From Petunia secreta (taxonomy: Eukaryota > Streptophyta > Magnoliopsida > Solanales > Solanaceae): a stretch of 64,000 bases of DNA. Location: assembly GCA_029990175.1 (NCBI GenBank), contig JARKIP010000215.1, positions 1-64,000 of the forward strand. The letters are read 5' to 3'. This document shows positions 11,141 through 22,650 of this stretch, piece after piece (within the stretch, counting starts at the first letter, position 1; the number at the start of each line of letters is the position of its first letter). A program made the position numbers and the translations under genes. The notes below the pieces were generated by a model. It was not told the DNA's origin. It ran no database searches and saw nothing but the letters and a program-made list of their open reading frames with translations.

Positions 11141-11560
11141 TGATGTAGGAAATCAAACGCGGAAAGTAAAAGATAAGAACGAGACGTATCTCGATCACAA
11201 ATCTCAAGTAGCAACGGAGAACTTGTTCCGTTACACCCCGAGAGGAGGTCAAGAACACCTACGCTAGGCAACTACCCTCGAGCTAACGTGAGCACGCAAG
11301 TAGAATGGTCGGGAGCACCCCAAAAAGTGAACAGTGGGGTGGCCTAGGCGGGGCGCCCAGAGTTGGGGCGGAGCGCCCAGGCCTAGGCATCTTCAGGCGG
11401 AGCGCCTGGATGACTGGGCTGCTCCCCCTGCACTTTGAGCACTCGGAACGGCCTCCAATCGCTCCCTTCTTCTAGCCCCTTACTCACCAAGTGTAGGTGT
11501 ACTCCTTGGATCTCCCTAGCTTGGCTCCGAGTGAAGGGTCTCGTGGTTTGCCCGGCATCA
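11141..11560 (-). repeat. E2 5' LTR (420 bp), internally deleted
   Basis: Ends are TG at 11141 and CA at 11560 on the plus strand. Compared with E1's LTR it jumps from the segment ending GAATGGTCGGG (about 11312) to the hairpin region, losing roughly 260 bp that include the TATA box. Three hairpin cores remain at 11347, 11367 and 11396. Confidence 0.88.
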
Positions 11561-11780
11561 AACATCTCCGAATCTACACACATTCAACTCTCCATCTTAA
11601 TACGACTCCAATGCTTCGACCATTTCCCTACATGGTTCCATTTCTAATAGTGAAACCAAATGACCCAAGTATTGACGTACTTCGGTTTGCTCACCCAGTG
11701 ACAAGTTGTTCCACCAACTAGTTAACAAAGGAGGTGCTGCGCCCATAGTCATTCCAAAATGGTGAAACTTTTTAACTCAT
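11561..11780 (-). pseudogene. Ogre copy B ORF1a, first part, cut by E2
   Basis: Minus strand, ATG at 11778-11780, aligned with ORF1a of element D at 37537-37755. Codon 3 is TAA where D has CAA, so the frame is dead. The match stops at 11561 where E2 begins; the rest of ORF1a should be beyond E1/E2, outside the window. ORF1 is the extra gene upstream of gag typical of Ogre-type Tat elements; its function is unknown. Confidence 0.75.
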
Positions 11781-12416
11781 TGTGACCTATAAAGAAAAAG
11801 AAAATAAAGGATTAAAACACCCTCCCTTGAGAATAATTTGGCAAATCAAAATGCTTCTTTATTCTCGACACACTTTCTTTTCGCTCTCTTTTTTTCTTTT
11901 CTTTTTCTCTCAAATGCATATAAGCATGTCCAAACGTCCCTTCGGGGTTAGAAACTCGTTAGGTAATTTGGAAAAGTTGAAGACTAGCTGGCTCATGGGG
12001 AGCCCTTCGTACGGCATGATGCATGCTCATTACATTCAAAGAGTGGTGTAGTTCTAGACACTGTTCCCCAAGGTGGACAGCCAAGGGGTGGGATCATTTG
12101 AAATTGTTGGTTGTACCATGGACCAACTATATTCCAAAATGTCCCTCCTAAAAGGTGTTTTTTGGTGAAGCGACCGTGAGATCCACCTAATCGCCTGTGT
12201 GTATGCAAAGTGTCGTTCCCAGGAGTGGGGGGAGTATGACTGAAATATGCCAAATTATATTAAATTTTCAAATTCGTACAAGTAAATAAATAAATAAAGG
12301 AAAAAGAAAAATAAAAAAGAAACCAAGTTAGTAAGATCATAATAGTACAAAAAGCAAGATAATCACTAAATAAATCCCAAAAGTAAAAGATTCGTTGTGG
12401 TTAGGACTTTGAATAT
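11781..12416 (-). other. Leader of Ogre copy B
   Basis: Untranslated stretch between primer site and ORF1a, homologous to 36907-37536 of D. A T-rich tract ending TTTATAG lies just before the ORF1a ATG, resembling a splice acceptor. No gene seen. Confidence 0.7.
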
Positions 12417-12433
12417 CCCCAGCGGAGTCGCCA
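12417..12433 (-). other. Primer binding site of Ogre copy B (tRNA-Arg type)
   Basis: The minus strand reads TGGCGACTCCGCTGGGG, the site used by Ogre/Tat elements and thought to pair with a tRNA-Arg. It lies three bases from the LTR end at 12437. Confidence 0.85.
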
Positions 12434-12436
12434 TTT

Positions 12437-15400
12437 TGTCATACCCAATTCTAGACTCAACTCGAAATGAGTCGGGTTTCAGATTTGACTGGGTAACTCG
12501 TTTGAGTTTGAGTGTTGGAGTCGCCACCTAATATAGTTTTCTAAGGTGTATTAGGCCACCTAAGAATCTAAGGTCGGAGTTATTGTCAGACTAGTCCAGT
12601 TTTCAGAGATTCGAAAGGGTAATAAGTCCAAATGACTTAGGGGAGAAGGTGTTAGGCACTCCCCCGAGCCCCACTAAAGGTGGATCCTATCCGAGTCTAG
12701 GTTTTAGGATAAAGTTATGAATTCTATCATGTGATACTAACTTGGGAGATTAAATTCGCATCTAACTTTTGAAAGTAAATATATCTATGCAATTTAAATC
12801 CACACATATGCAAATAAGTTTCATAAACGACCTACATTTAAGCCTAATCGCATTTTATGGCCTCTAGTACGAATGCCTAATCGCAAGTATAATTAAACAT
12901 GCAAAAAGTATTCACACTTGAAACAATTTTGCATAAATGGACGATTTTACAAATAATTTTCAGAATTAGACCAAAACCAAATGGATATTGTTTTTAAAAC
13001 GAAATGTTAGCCATTTAGGGTCGGTGTGACTCGTCATTAATTGTCGAATCCTAACCTTAATAGCTATTTTTGTTTAGGGGTCAATTTGGAAATACATAGA
13101 CGAAAGGGCTGTTTTTGAAACGGGTTTCACATAAGCACAGAAATGCAAACAAAGGTTGGCACACATAATTATAGATAGAATCATATAGATACATGAATAA
13201 TTAGTGGTATAGCTTTGAAAACATGTATAGTAGATTGTATATTTGACCCCAAAGACTTTATACACTCCGATACAATATTAGATTAGTGCATAAGAGCCTT
13301 GAGTAGATGAAAATCAATTTATCGCACATAAAGGTCATTTTTTGAAAATAGTTTTGGGCCTGGATTACTTATGCAAAAGAGGGCAGACCTAATTTTACAG
13401 AAACAGTCACTTATTAGCAGTGTTAGCATGTATGGCCCTTACTTAAAAAAGACATGCTTTCGATGCATTTTGCTGTGAAACCTGTCATCTATTGATTTTC
13501 AGTCAACTAGGAGTTAAATACACTATTCAAATCACCCAGTTTTACATAGATGACATTATCAGATAACATTCAAAATTGTTTTGCAAGTTGAAACATGATG
13601 CAGCCACACATAGGGAGGAAAAGGGTAAGAAATGGCCCCTGGATGGCCTATTTGCACAACATTGTAGCTGTGCACCCTGTTTTAAAGGAATACGGAAGGG
13701 AAACCTAACAAATATACAAATTGGGGACAGTTTCTAAAGGGGAGAGCACAGGAAAAGGATAAAGATCAGAGGGGTGTCCTATTTTTACACCAATTTCCAG
13801 CCTTCTTGGCTTAACTTTTCCACTTAGATGAGCCCTATAACAGGCTTTAATCAAATAAGACCAATGGCCCTGTAAATAACATTCTTGTATAGCCAAAAGA
13901 CTATCTACTTTAGCTGCACAACAAGGGTTAGTAGTAGAACAGAATGAGTCCCCAAACAAAGGCACACACCAACTAGACATGCCAAACAAATACACAGGAG
14001 GAGAAAACAGGGCAGATTTTATATGTAATAGAGGCATGTATCATTTTTACCTTGCAAGCAGATCAGGAAAAGAAGCAGAGTTGAGAGATGCAAGCAGTGT
14101 TCAGTTATTCTCCCAGAAAGTATCTTGAAGAGGGGATGATGCTTGTAAGAGTGACCATAGTTTTTCTTTTTGCTCGTGAATGTGCTCTTTGTGTTTTACA
14201 AGTGAGAGATGGTGGAATGAGTATGCAGAGTGTTCAATATGTAGAACCCGTGTCCATAAGTGAATGAGAGGACAGGTTTTTATAGGTGTGAGGGTGAGGT
14301 GATTTGAATTCAATCAGGAAAGCTCTACAAGGCAAGGAATATTGCCTTCCAGAAATAACAGGGGACAAACCTCAAAACCTTCCCAAAAATAAAACAATCA
14401 GTCCCAAGTTTTGAGGCAAATCAATCCAAAATCGATTTGGGATTCCCTCCCTTCCCCTTAACATAGTCTAGGTTCACTATTAGCATTCACACGTTATCTT
14501 TAAACACTTTTAGGTTTGAAATCAAAGATTGCCTTAACAGATTTAAATCAAAATTCTCTTAATGGATACCAATGCCAATCATCAAGCAGTTTTCAATCTA
14601 AATGTCAATCAAAAATTGAGTATGCTGTGGCTACTTTAACTAGGTTGTACCAGCTAGTCCAACTTCAAACCTAAACATGTTACACGACTAGGTAATTTTA
14701 ATGAAACAAAGGTTGAGCACACTGTCAAATGAAGGCAAACACTTAGCCGAGGTGATCAAATCCTAATCCTACAGTAGTAACATGAAACAGATGCCACAAG
14801 ACAATTAGATTCAGGCATGCTAACAGTGCAAGAACAAATGCTTCATTTTAACTAGCATATTAAGTAGGACAAACCAAACACATGTTAAACACAAAGAAGC
14901 TAGGCAAATCTAGGTTCAATTACCACATAGGTTCACAGAACACACCAAAACGAAAAAGGATTAGGGTTACATGTTTTGAATCCATATCGGGTCTAATCGA
15001 CCCATCGCGAATCGACTTTGCATGAAGGGTTTCTTACCCTTTTAAAGTGACAACACCATTCAAAATACGCTAGACCCCGTCGGAGGTGTTTCCCGGCGAT
15101 GGTGACACAGTCAACAAAGGTCAAGAATTGTCCTTGCCCAAATATAGTCGAAAGCATATGGGTTTTGTAGCGGGTGACGAGGGGAGTACGATGGTACCAA
15201 TTTCCCCAAAATTGGCCGGCCAAATTGACCGAAAAATCAATTGACAGTGGTGGCACGACATTTCGCCGAAGACAGAGACAGAGAGTAGTTATCGGGGTCG
15301 GGTGAGGGAATAGGAATAGGGGAGGGGTTTAAGGGTTGTTTGGAGAGTAGGAAGAGGATTTGATCTTAGCCGTCGGATGGCACACGTGGACGGCTGAGAT

Positions 15401-15845
15401 TGATCCATGTAGGTGCTGAAGTGTAAAAATGTGTGGTGATATGTGCAAACGTGTATATATGTACATATATGTGTGTATACTGCATAAATATTGTATATTA
15501 GGCACAATTTAGAATAAAATAGGTATAAAATAGTTATAAAATAGGTATAAAATTATAGGAAAATTATAAAATTGATTTTAAAATGTTAGAATGGCTTGGG
15601 AAATGCTTAAAAGTTGTAATTTCGGGATTTGAGACTATTTGAATATTTGTCAAAAATAGAGGTATTTGCGGAATTTTAAAATGGAAGCGCACATTTTGTT
15701 TAAATTGCTATGGTTTGCGATGATGCTTTCGAAAAATGAGAAGATAGTTTGAAAGAATTGATAGGATGAGAATAAATGCACGATCGTTTGTATAATTTGA
15801 AAATTATTGCTTTAAAAATAGGAGGGATAAAATTGGGTGTCAACA
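12437..15845 (-). repeat. Ogre LTR (3409 bp) shared by copies B and C
   Basis: On the minus strand it starts TGTTGACACCCAATTTT at 15845 and ends TATGACA at 12437. It is a diverged relative of D's LTR at 33251-36886. A TATAAAAA box (minus) lies near 14277-14284. On its left are a primer site and ORF1 start (5' LTR role for copy B). On its right are a polypurine tract and the 3' UTR of a minus-strand pol (3' LTR role for copy C). I see no genes inside; the small frames look fortuitous. Confidence 0.85.
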
Positions 15846-15862
15846 GCTACCCATCTTTGCCT
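15846..15862 (-). other. Polypurine tract of Ogre copy C
   Basis: The minus strand reads GGCAAAGATGGGTAGC just before the LTR start at 15845; in D the same place reads GGGCAAAGAGGGGCAGC (50149-50165). Confidence 0.7.
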
Positions 15863-16922
15863 GGGGATGATGAAAGAGTCTTCGGGCAAAGACGTTGACA
15901 GTACGATCAAATTTGTCATGACTCTAGAGGAGTGTTTAAGACTTAGAAGGATCACCGAGGCGTTAGGTTGTAATGTTTGCGTTGCCGGAGTGTATATCTT
16001 GCAATAAAGATGAGTCTGCAACATAATGTATATAAAACTTATCTTCCTATCGGGTTGGATTATTTTTCCAGGATCTTTACCATATGTGGTTGTGTCTGAT
16101 ATACCTGACTATTTGTCCTTTGCTGTCAAGTGTCAGATTCGACGTTGGGCTGTGTACCCTCAGTCGCTGCATTGGGCTGTATTCCCTCCGCGAGGAATTA
16201 AGATGACAAACTAATATCGGGTTGCGTACCCTCAATCGACGCTTTGGGCTGTGTACCCTCAGCAAATGTAAATGCGAATTGATATCGGGCTGTGTACTCT
16301 CAACCGACGCTTCGGGCTGTATACCCTCAGCAAATATAAATGCAAATCGATATCGGGCTTTCTACCCTCAACCGATGCAAAGGAAGATTGGTGAGTTTTG
16401 TGGGGTAGTCTGACTTGTGCATTCTTGGCTTGCTACTCGCTCGCTGTCCACGAGTGCCGGGATCTTGGCAGAGCTGATAGGGATATGCATAAAGTAGTAA
16501 TAGATGCAAATGTTTTCTAAAAACTTTAATAAGAAAGAGATGAAATGACATATTTTGTCCCGTTGAGTCACGAGTCGCGTTGTGTAAAGCCATAGTTGTT
16601 GCCCTTCATGCCGTTCCAAACTCCATCAGATGAATTTTGAGGATGACCTCAAAATTCTGCCCCAGTTTGTGTTTGAAATTTTTGAGAGATCCTCAAAAAT
16701 TTCTGCCCCAGTACCGACTAAGTTTGTCCTCTAAGAATTTTTTAGAGTTCCTCAAAAATTCTGCCCCAACGTTTGCTTTATGGGAAAATAAAATTTTTTG
16801 TATTTATGCGACCGAACCTTGAGTAGGTTGCCTATGTATCCCACTTGGAGAATCAGGTTGTGACGTAGTTCAGATTACATAATGTTTTGCAGAATAATAA
16901 AACCATTAACTAGTACAAGCTC
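15863..16922 (-). other. 3' UTR of Ogre copy C with short tandem repeats
   Basis: Non-coding. It holds about three copies of the 69-bp repeat (see 16128-16390). Nearer pol (16648-16770) are three copies of a motif that reads on the plus strand CCTCAAAAATTCTGCCCCA with small changes. Both features recur in the 3' UTR of D. Confidence 0.7.
16128..16390 (-). repeat. 69-bp repeat of Ogre 3' UTR, about three units
   Basis: Repeats of a GGGCTGTGTACCCTCA motif about twice per 69-bp unit. This is the reverse complement of the unit present about nine times in D at 49197-49880. Confidence 0.75.
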
Positions 16923-19900
16923 TTATACATAGTATCTTTTGACAGCATCTGAGTTGATTGGTTTTGGCCAAACTTCCCCGTCCATTTCTGCTAGTATCAG
17001 TGCTCCTCCAATCAAAACTCGATGAACCATGTACGACCCTTGCCAATTTGGTGCAAACTTGCTTTTTGCCTCTTCTTAATTTGGAAATATCTTCTTTAGT
17101 ACTAATTGCCCAGGTTCAAAGAATCTTTCTCGGACTTTCTTGTTAAATTCCTTAGGCATTCGTTTTTGATATAATTGTCCATGACATACTGCATTCAGTC
17201 TCTTGCCATCGATGGGGGCCAATTGCTCCATTCTTCCTTTGATCAATTCAGCGTCTTTCAACTGTGTCTCTTGAATGATTCTCAAAGATGGTATCTCGAC
17301 CTCCGCGAGTATCACTGCCTAAGTACCATACATCAGTAAGGAGTAGCCCCCGTTGATGTTCTCATTGTGGTGCGGTACCCTAACAGAACATAGGGTAGAT
17401 TTTCGTGCCATTGCTGTGAATTGTCTGTGATCTTGCGCAATATCCTCTTGATGTTCTTGTTGGCCGCCTCGACTGCACCATTCATTTGAGGTCTATAAGT
17501 GGTGGAATTGTGGTGCTTGATCTTGAAGACCTCACAGGTCGCTTTCATTACGTCACTATAGAGATTGGACCCATTGCCAGTGATGATCGACTCAGGATGC
17601 TAAATTGGCAGATCATCTTATCACGAACAAAGTTTGACACCACCTTCATCACTGATTTGTACGATGCAACTTCTACCCATATGGTAAAATAGTCGATTGC
17701 TACCAATATGAAGCGATGTCCGTTAGAAGCGGCTGGCTCGATAGGCCCTATGACATCCATTCCCCAGGCGGCAAAAGGCCAAGGCGATCCCATGATATTT
17801 AATTTATTAGGGGGCATTCGAATCATATCTCTATGGACTTGGCATTGATGACATTTCTTTGCGTGCTTTATACAATCATGCTCCATTGTCATCCAGAAAT
17901 AGCCAGCCCTCAAAATCTTCTTTGCAAGCACGAAATTGTTCATATGTGGGCCGCACGTCCTAGAGTGTATTTCATCCACCAATCTAGCCGCTTCTTTGGC
18001 GTCCACACATCTCAGCAATCACAAATCAGGTTTCCTTTTGTATAAAACTTCTCTATTTAGAAAGAAACCATTTGCTAACCTTCTCGGTGTGTTCTTTTGG
18101 AGACTTGTTGCATCCTTTGGGTAAATGCCATCTTTGAGAAACCTTTTGATGCCGTAGAACCAAGGTTGTCCGTCTGATTCTTCTTCTACATGATAACAAT
18201 ATGCGGGCTGCTTCTTCACTGTCACGGGTATTGAGTCAATGTAGTTTTTGTCGTATTGTTTGATCATGGAAGATATGGTGGCCAAAGCATCCGCGAACTC
18301 ATTTTGTAGCCTAGGTACAAGCTGGAACTCTATCTTGGTGAACCTTTGCTTTAGCTCTTTTATGCACTCCAGGTACAACAGTATCTTGGAGTTTTTTGCT
18401 GTCCACTCTCCTCGGACTTGGTGAATCAATAAGTCAGAATCTCCGATTGCTAACAGTTCTTGTATGTTCATGTCCACTGCAAATCTAAGCCCCAGGATGC
18501 AAGCTTCATACTCCGCCATGTTCTTGGTGCAAGTAAACTTTAGTTTGGCTGTGACAGGATAGTGTTGTCCAGTCTCAGAGACTAATACCGCTCCAATGCG
18601 GACTCCTTTGAAATTTACCGCTCCATCAAAAAATAGCCTCCAACCATCATACTCTTTGGTGATATCTTTCCCTACGAACATGACTTCTTCGTGGGAGAAA
18701 TAGGTGTGCAATGGTTCATAGTCATTTCCCACCGGATTCTTGGCCATATGATCAGCCAAGGCTTGAGCTTTCACCGCCTTTTGAGCGACAAAAGTGATGT
18801 ACAATTCACTGAGTAGCATTTGCTATTTAGCCAGCTTCCCAGTAGACATCGATTTTTTGAGGATATACTTAAGAGGATCCATTCTTGATATCAGCAATGT
18901 TGAGTAAGATGTCAAGTAGTGTCTCAACTTTTGCGCTATCCAGGTCAGTGCACAGCACGTGCGTTCTAGCAACGTGTACTTGGCCTCGTAAGGAGCAAAC
19001 TTCTTGCTTAGACAGTATATTGCTTGCTCCTTCCTTCTAGTTAAATCATGTTGGCCCAATACACAACCAAAGGCCGAACCTACTACGGACAGGTACAAGA
19101 TCAAAGGTCGCCCAGGCTCAGGTGGAACCAGCATGGGCGGGCAAGACAAGTACTCTTTTATCTGATCAAATGCTTTTTGGCAGTCCTCTGTCCACTTGAT
19201 CGCTGCGTCTTTCTTTAGTAACTTGATGATCGGCCCACAGATGACAGTGGATTGTGCTATGAAACGGCTGATGTAATTGAGCCTTCCATGGAAACTTATA
19301 AAACCTCTTTCTTGCTTTTTGGAGGCGGCAATTCTTTGATGGCTTTGATCTTTGACGGATCTAGCTCGATACCCTTCTACTGACGATGAAACCCATGAGC
19401 TTCCCTGCTGGAACAGCAAAAGCACATTTAGCTGGATTTAGCTTCAGATTATACTTTCGCAAGCGGTTGAAAATCTTGCGCAAGTTGTCAAGGTGTTCTG
19501 AACTCTTATTTGATTTGATGATCACATCATCCACATAGACTTCAATCTCTTTGTGCATCAAGTCATGAAACATAGTTGTCATTGCCCTCATGTAAGTCGC
19601 CCCAACATTCTTTAACCCAAACAGCATAACCTTGTAGCAATAAGTCCCCTAAGATGTTGTGAAAACTGTCTTCTCGGCATCCGCCTCATCCATGAGCACT
19701 TGATGATATACGGCGAAATAGTATACGAAGGATTGTAGCTCATGTTTCGCGCAATTATCAATCAGGATGTGTATATTTGGCAAAAGAAAATCATCCTTCG
19801 AGGTTGCTCTATTCAGATCCCTGTAATCCACACAAACTCGGAGTTTCCCATCTCTCTTCGGTACTGGGACAATATTAGCTAACCAAGCTGGTTATTTGAC

Positions 19901-20349
19901 TGAGTTTAAGGATTCCTGCATTGAGCTGCATGGTTACCTCCTCCCCAAACTTCAACAGAACCGATGATTTGAAAGTTCGGGCTTTTTGTTTGACCGGCGG
20001 AAAGCCCCGATTGATAGGTAATTTGTGAGCTACCACATCCGTGCTTATGCCATTAATGTCTTCATACAACCAGACGGATACATCCTCATGTTCTTTAAGA
20101 AACTCAGTATATTGCCTTTTATCTTCGGCGGTGAGATGCACACTGATCCTTGTCTCTTTCACAGTTTCCTCATCTCCTAGGTTTATCATCTCAGTTTCCT
20201 CTAGGTTTGGATTAGGCTTGTTTTCAAATCTTTCAATTTCTTCTTGTGTGGTTTCATCAAAATCATCATAATCAACTCCAGTTTCCTCAAGCTCCATTGT
20301 TTCATTACACGCTGCGATTGTGGACTCAATGGGACTATTAGTTTGAATG
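16923..20349 (-). pseudogene. Ogre copy C pol: RT, RNase H, archaeal-type RNase H, integrase
   Basis: Minus-strand pol ending with TAA at 16923-16925. The N-terminal spacer holds a D/E-rich stretch. RT (about 19900-19300) has LPNIHILIDNCAKHELQSF and an intact YVDD (EVYVDDVIIKS, about 19530). A gypsy RNase H follows (about 19200-18830). The second RNase H (about 18640-18250) has WRLFFDGAV, NMAEYEACILGL and AIGDSD, the archaeal-type domain known from Tat elements. Integrase (18018-17076) has HHCC (KKCHQC), a first D in GMDVIGPI and E in GAVEAANKNI. Frameshifts lie near 19880, 19640, 19380 and 17590, the last destroying the middle D region. No function is expected from this copy. Confidence 0.85.
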
Positions 20350-20548
20350 CTGAAAAATAAAATATTGCAAAATTAAAAGATTAAAATAAAAGTTAAACGA
20401 GAAATATTGCGATATTTTATTTATGAATCCTTGCAAAACAAAGTTTGTAGGGAGACATGTTCAATAAGAAAGAAAAATGAAAATTCCACGACTTAAAGTC
20501 GGGTTTTATTTTAGAAAACATAAAATAAATTCTATCCCCCAGCTCTAC
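20350..20548 (-). other. Predicted intron between protease linker and RT of copy C
   Basis: The stretch is AT-rich and out of frame with pol. The acceptor TTTATTTTTCAG ends at 20350. The donor could be GTAGAG (20548) or the weaker GTGGAC 12 nt upstream, which fits the reading phase better. Ogre elements are known to splice an intron at this place; the exact donor here is uncertain. Confidence 0.5.
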
Positions 20549-21310
20549 CAAAGTCCACAGTAAGCTTGGGCCCGGTTGCTGATCCAGTTTGTTCAATGCT
20601 TTTCCAGATCCAGCCTTTGTCAGTCCAGGAGGTTCAACATGTTCTTCCAGGATCACACAACAGTCTTCATCGGATATGAATAGTTCCTGCACTCCCGCCA
20701 ACAGATCCTCTTCAGCATCAGCTATCTTTGGCTCCATCCCTTGCGCTACGGACACCTCTCCTTTTGGCTACCCAAGTATCCAGACGAGACGAAAATATGT
20801 AAGAAAGTGTTGGTGCTTTTCTTATAGAAATTGAAGTCCAGTGATGCTTCTTCCATGCTCTTTCCGTAGGTCACATGTACCCTATGCTAGCCTTCTCATT
20901 GTCGAGCCTCATCACAATTTTCATCGGCTCGACCATACCATCCAGGTTCTTGCCCAAACGTTTACCAGGTTCATAGCCTTGCTTAATCATGATGCCCACG
21001 GCCCAGTCTCCGGGCCATTTTTCAGGTTGTGGGAGTACATATGGCTCTTCAATCACTACCTCCATAGGTTCGGGTGTCTTGGGTATCCGCACTTGCTTTC
21101 CTTTCATTTCTTCAGAGATGCGCATCCAATTGGAACAGGCATTAGGTGAGTACATTGGTCGCTTCTCTGTCTTAGCTGGTAAGGTCTCACAAAATTCGCG
21201 TGAGGGCACACCCCAATCAGATATGACTGGCTCCCAAAACAAATTTCTCCTTTCATAGCCTTTGCCTCGGCCATCCCAGTAGGCATTGTAGAAATTTCTC
21301 TTTCTCTCTT
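20549..21310 (-). pseudogene. Ogre copy C linker with G-patch-like motif
   Basis: Follows the protease and precedes the intron. The open part 21242-20871 carries the segment IMIKQGYEPGKRLGKNLDG, which has the spacing of glycines and aromatics of a G-patch (an RNA-associated motif found in splicing factors). A second open piece (20755-20549) holds SDEDCCVILEEHVEPPGLTK. D has both (44040-44960). Naming this a G-patch is a family-level inference. Confidence 0.6.
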
Positions 21311-22650
21311 CAATCCCTGGTGGACTTGGGAGCGAAGTGTGCAGTATAACCTCCTTGGATTTTGTTTGTGGGGTTCCAACTCGAGTTGTAGTTCTTAAGA
21401 TGTCCTTCTCGAGTGCCTTGCACTGCTTTTATGAGTTCTACAGTATAGAAGGTTTGCCCATCAGGAGCGTTCCCTTCGATTGCTGGTATGGTTTGCTCAT
21501 TGTAGATGGAGTTATTCCCTTCACCTAACACTACCACCTCTTTGTAGTCCCACTCGTACTTTACTGTTTGGTGCAATGTAGAAGGCACCGCTCCAGCCAG
21601 TTGGATCCAAAGTCTTCCCAATAGGAGATTATAGGAAGCAAAGATGTCCATGACATGATATTTAGCAGTGAACTCCACAGGACCGACAATGATAGTTAAG
21701 TCAATTTCCCCAATGGTGCTCCTTTGCGATCCATCAAATTCCTTCACCTTCATGTCACTCCCCCTTATCTTGCTTTGGTCGATTCCCATTCTTTTTAGAG
21801 TGATGAAGGGGCATATGTTTAGACTGGAACCTCCATCAAGCAGGACTCTTCCTACGAACCAATCTTTGCATTTAATAGTAACGTGTAAATCTTTGTTGTG
21901 GCTCAACCCTTCAGGAGGCAGCTCATCTTCGTGAAAAGCAATTCGGTTGGCCTCCATGACTTGTCCTACCATGCTAGCAAGGTTTTCAACCGAGGTGTCC
22001 ATCAGAACATGTGCTTCGTCCAACACCTTCATCAAAGCATTTCGGTGGCTCTCCGACTTGAGGAGTAAAGCTAAAATAGAGATTTGCGCCGGAGTGTTGC
22101 CTAAGTGTTCAACCACGGAGTACTCCTTTGCTTGTACCTTCTTCCACAATTCCTCGGACTCCCCTTCGCTGATGCCTCGTCTACCTTGAACAAGATGCTC
22201 GGGAGTGTAAATCCTCTCACTCCTAGTCATCCCTTGTGCAGCAACAGTCTCAACTGTTGATTTGTTCTTCTTCTCCATTTCATAGTCCCATGGTACCGCC
22301 TTGTCGTTGTATGGGGGAACCACATCAACATAGAACTTTAGAGCCCATTCCACCATGATGGGCTCTGGTGCTGTAGCGGCTTGAGCAACTGAAGCAGTTG
22401 CTGGTACGTCTTCCTTTGCCTTAATAATGGTCCCTTTCAAGTTGCATTCCTCATTCAACTCGATCAGATTCACCCTATTGTCTCCATGATTAGGCAGAGG
22501 ATTGTTGTGCACGTTCGGAGTCTTCAAGTGTATCATATTTTGATCGATCAGGTCTTGTATCTTTGCCCTCAAAGCGTAGCACTTTTCAGTATCGTGACCA
22601 GGTCCTTCAGAGTGATAAGCACAGGTTTTAGTTTGATCAAAATAAGGTGT
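21310..22650 (-). pseudogene. Ogre copy C gag C-terminus and aspartic protease
   Basis: A long open stretch on the minus strand. Near its start is a zinc-knuckle-like motif (CAYHSEGPGHDTEKC, about 22620) of the kind seen in Tat gag. The protease has LLDGGSSLNICPFITLKRMG (about 21850-21790), with DGG in place of DSG as in Tat elements, and a YNLLLGRLWIQ flap-distal motif (about 21630-21600; D has LLLGRPWIH). The rest is charged linker. Frame changes join it to gag upstream (near 22700) and to the G-patch linker downstream (near 21310). Confidence 0.75.

Larger units (their letters stand above)
4690..11560 (-). mobile_element. E2: Ty3/gypsy LTR retrotransposon inserted in Ogre copy B
   Basis: Minus-strand element: 5' LTR 11141-11560, primer site 11127-11138, leader 9899-11126, gag-pol 5083-9898, polypurine tract 5282-5295, 3' LTR remnant 4690-5281. 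It lies in the ORF1 of a Tat/Ogre element whose sequence resumes at 11561. The 5-bp flank at that side is AACAT; the matching flank is outside the window. RT and integrase are of Ty3/gypsy order (PR-RT-RNase H-INT), with tRNA-iMet priming. I see no chromodomain. Confidence 0.9.

Noticed and set aside
16128..16390. Satellite DNA
   Set aside because: Only about three units within an Ogre 3' UTR; no long array in the window.
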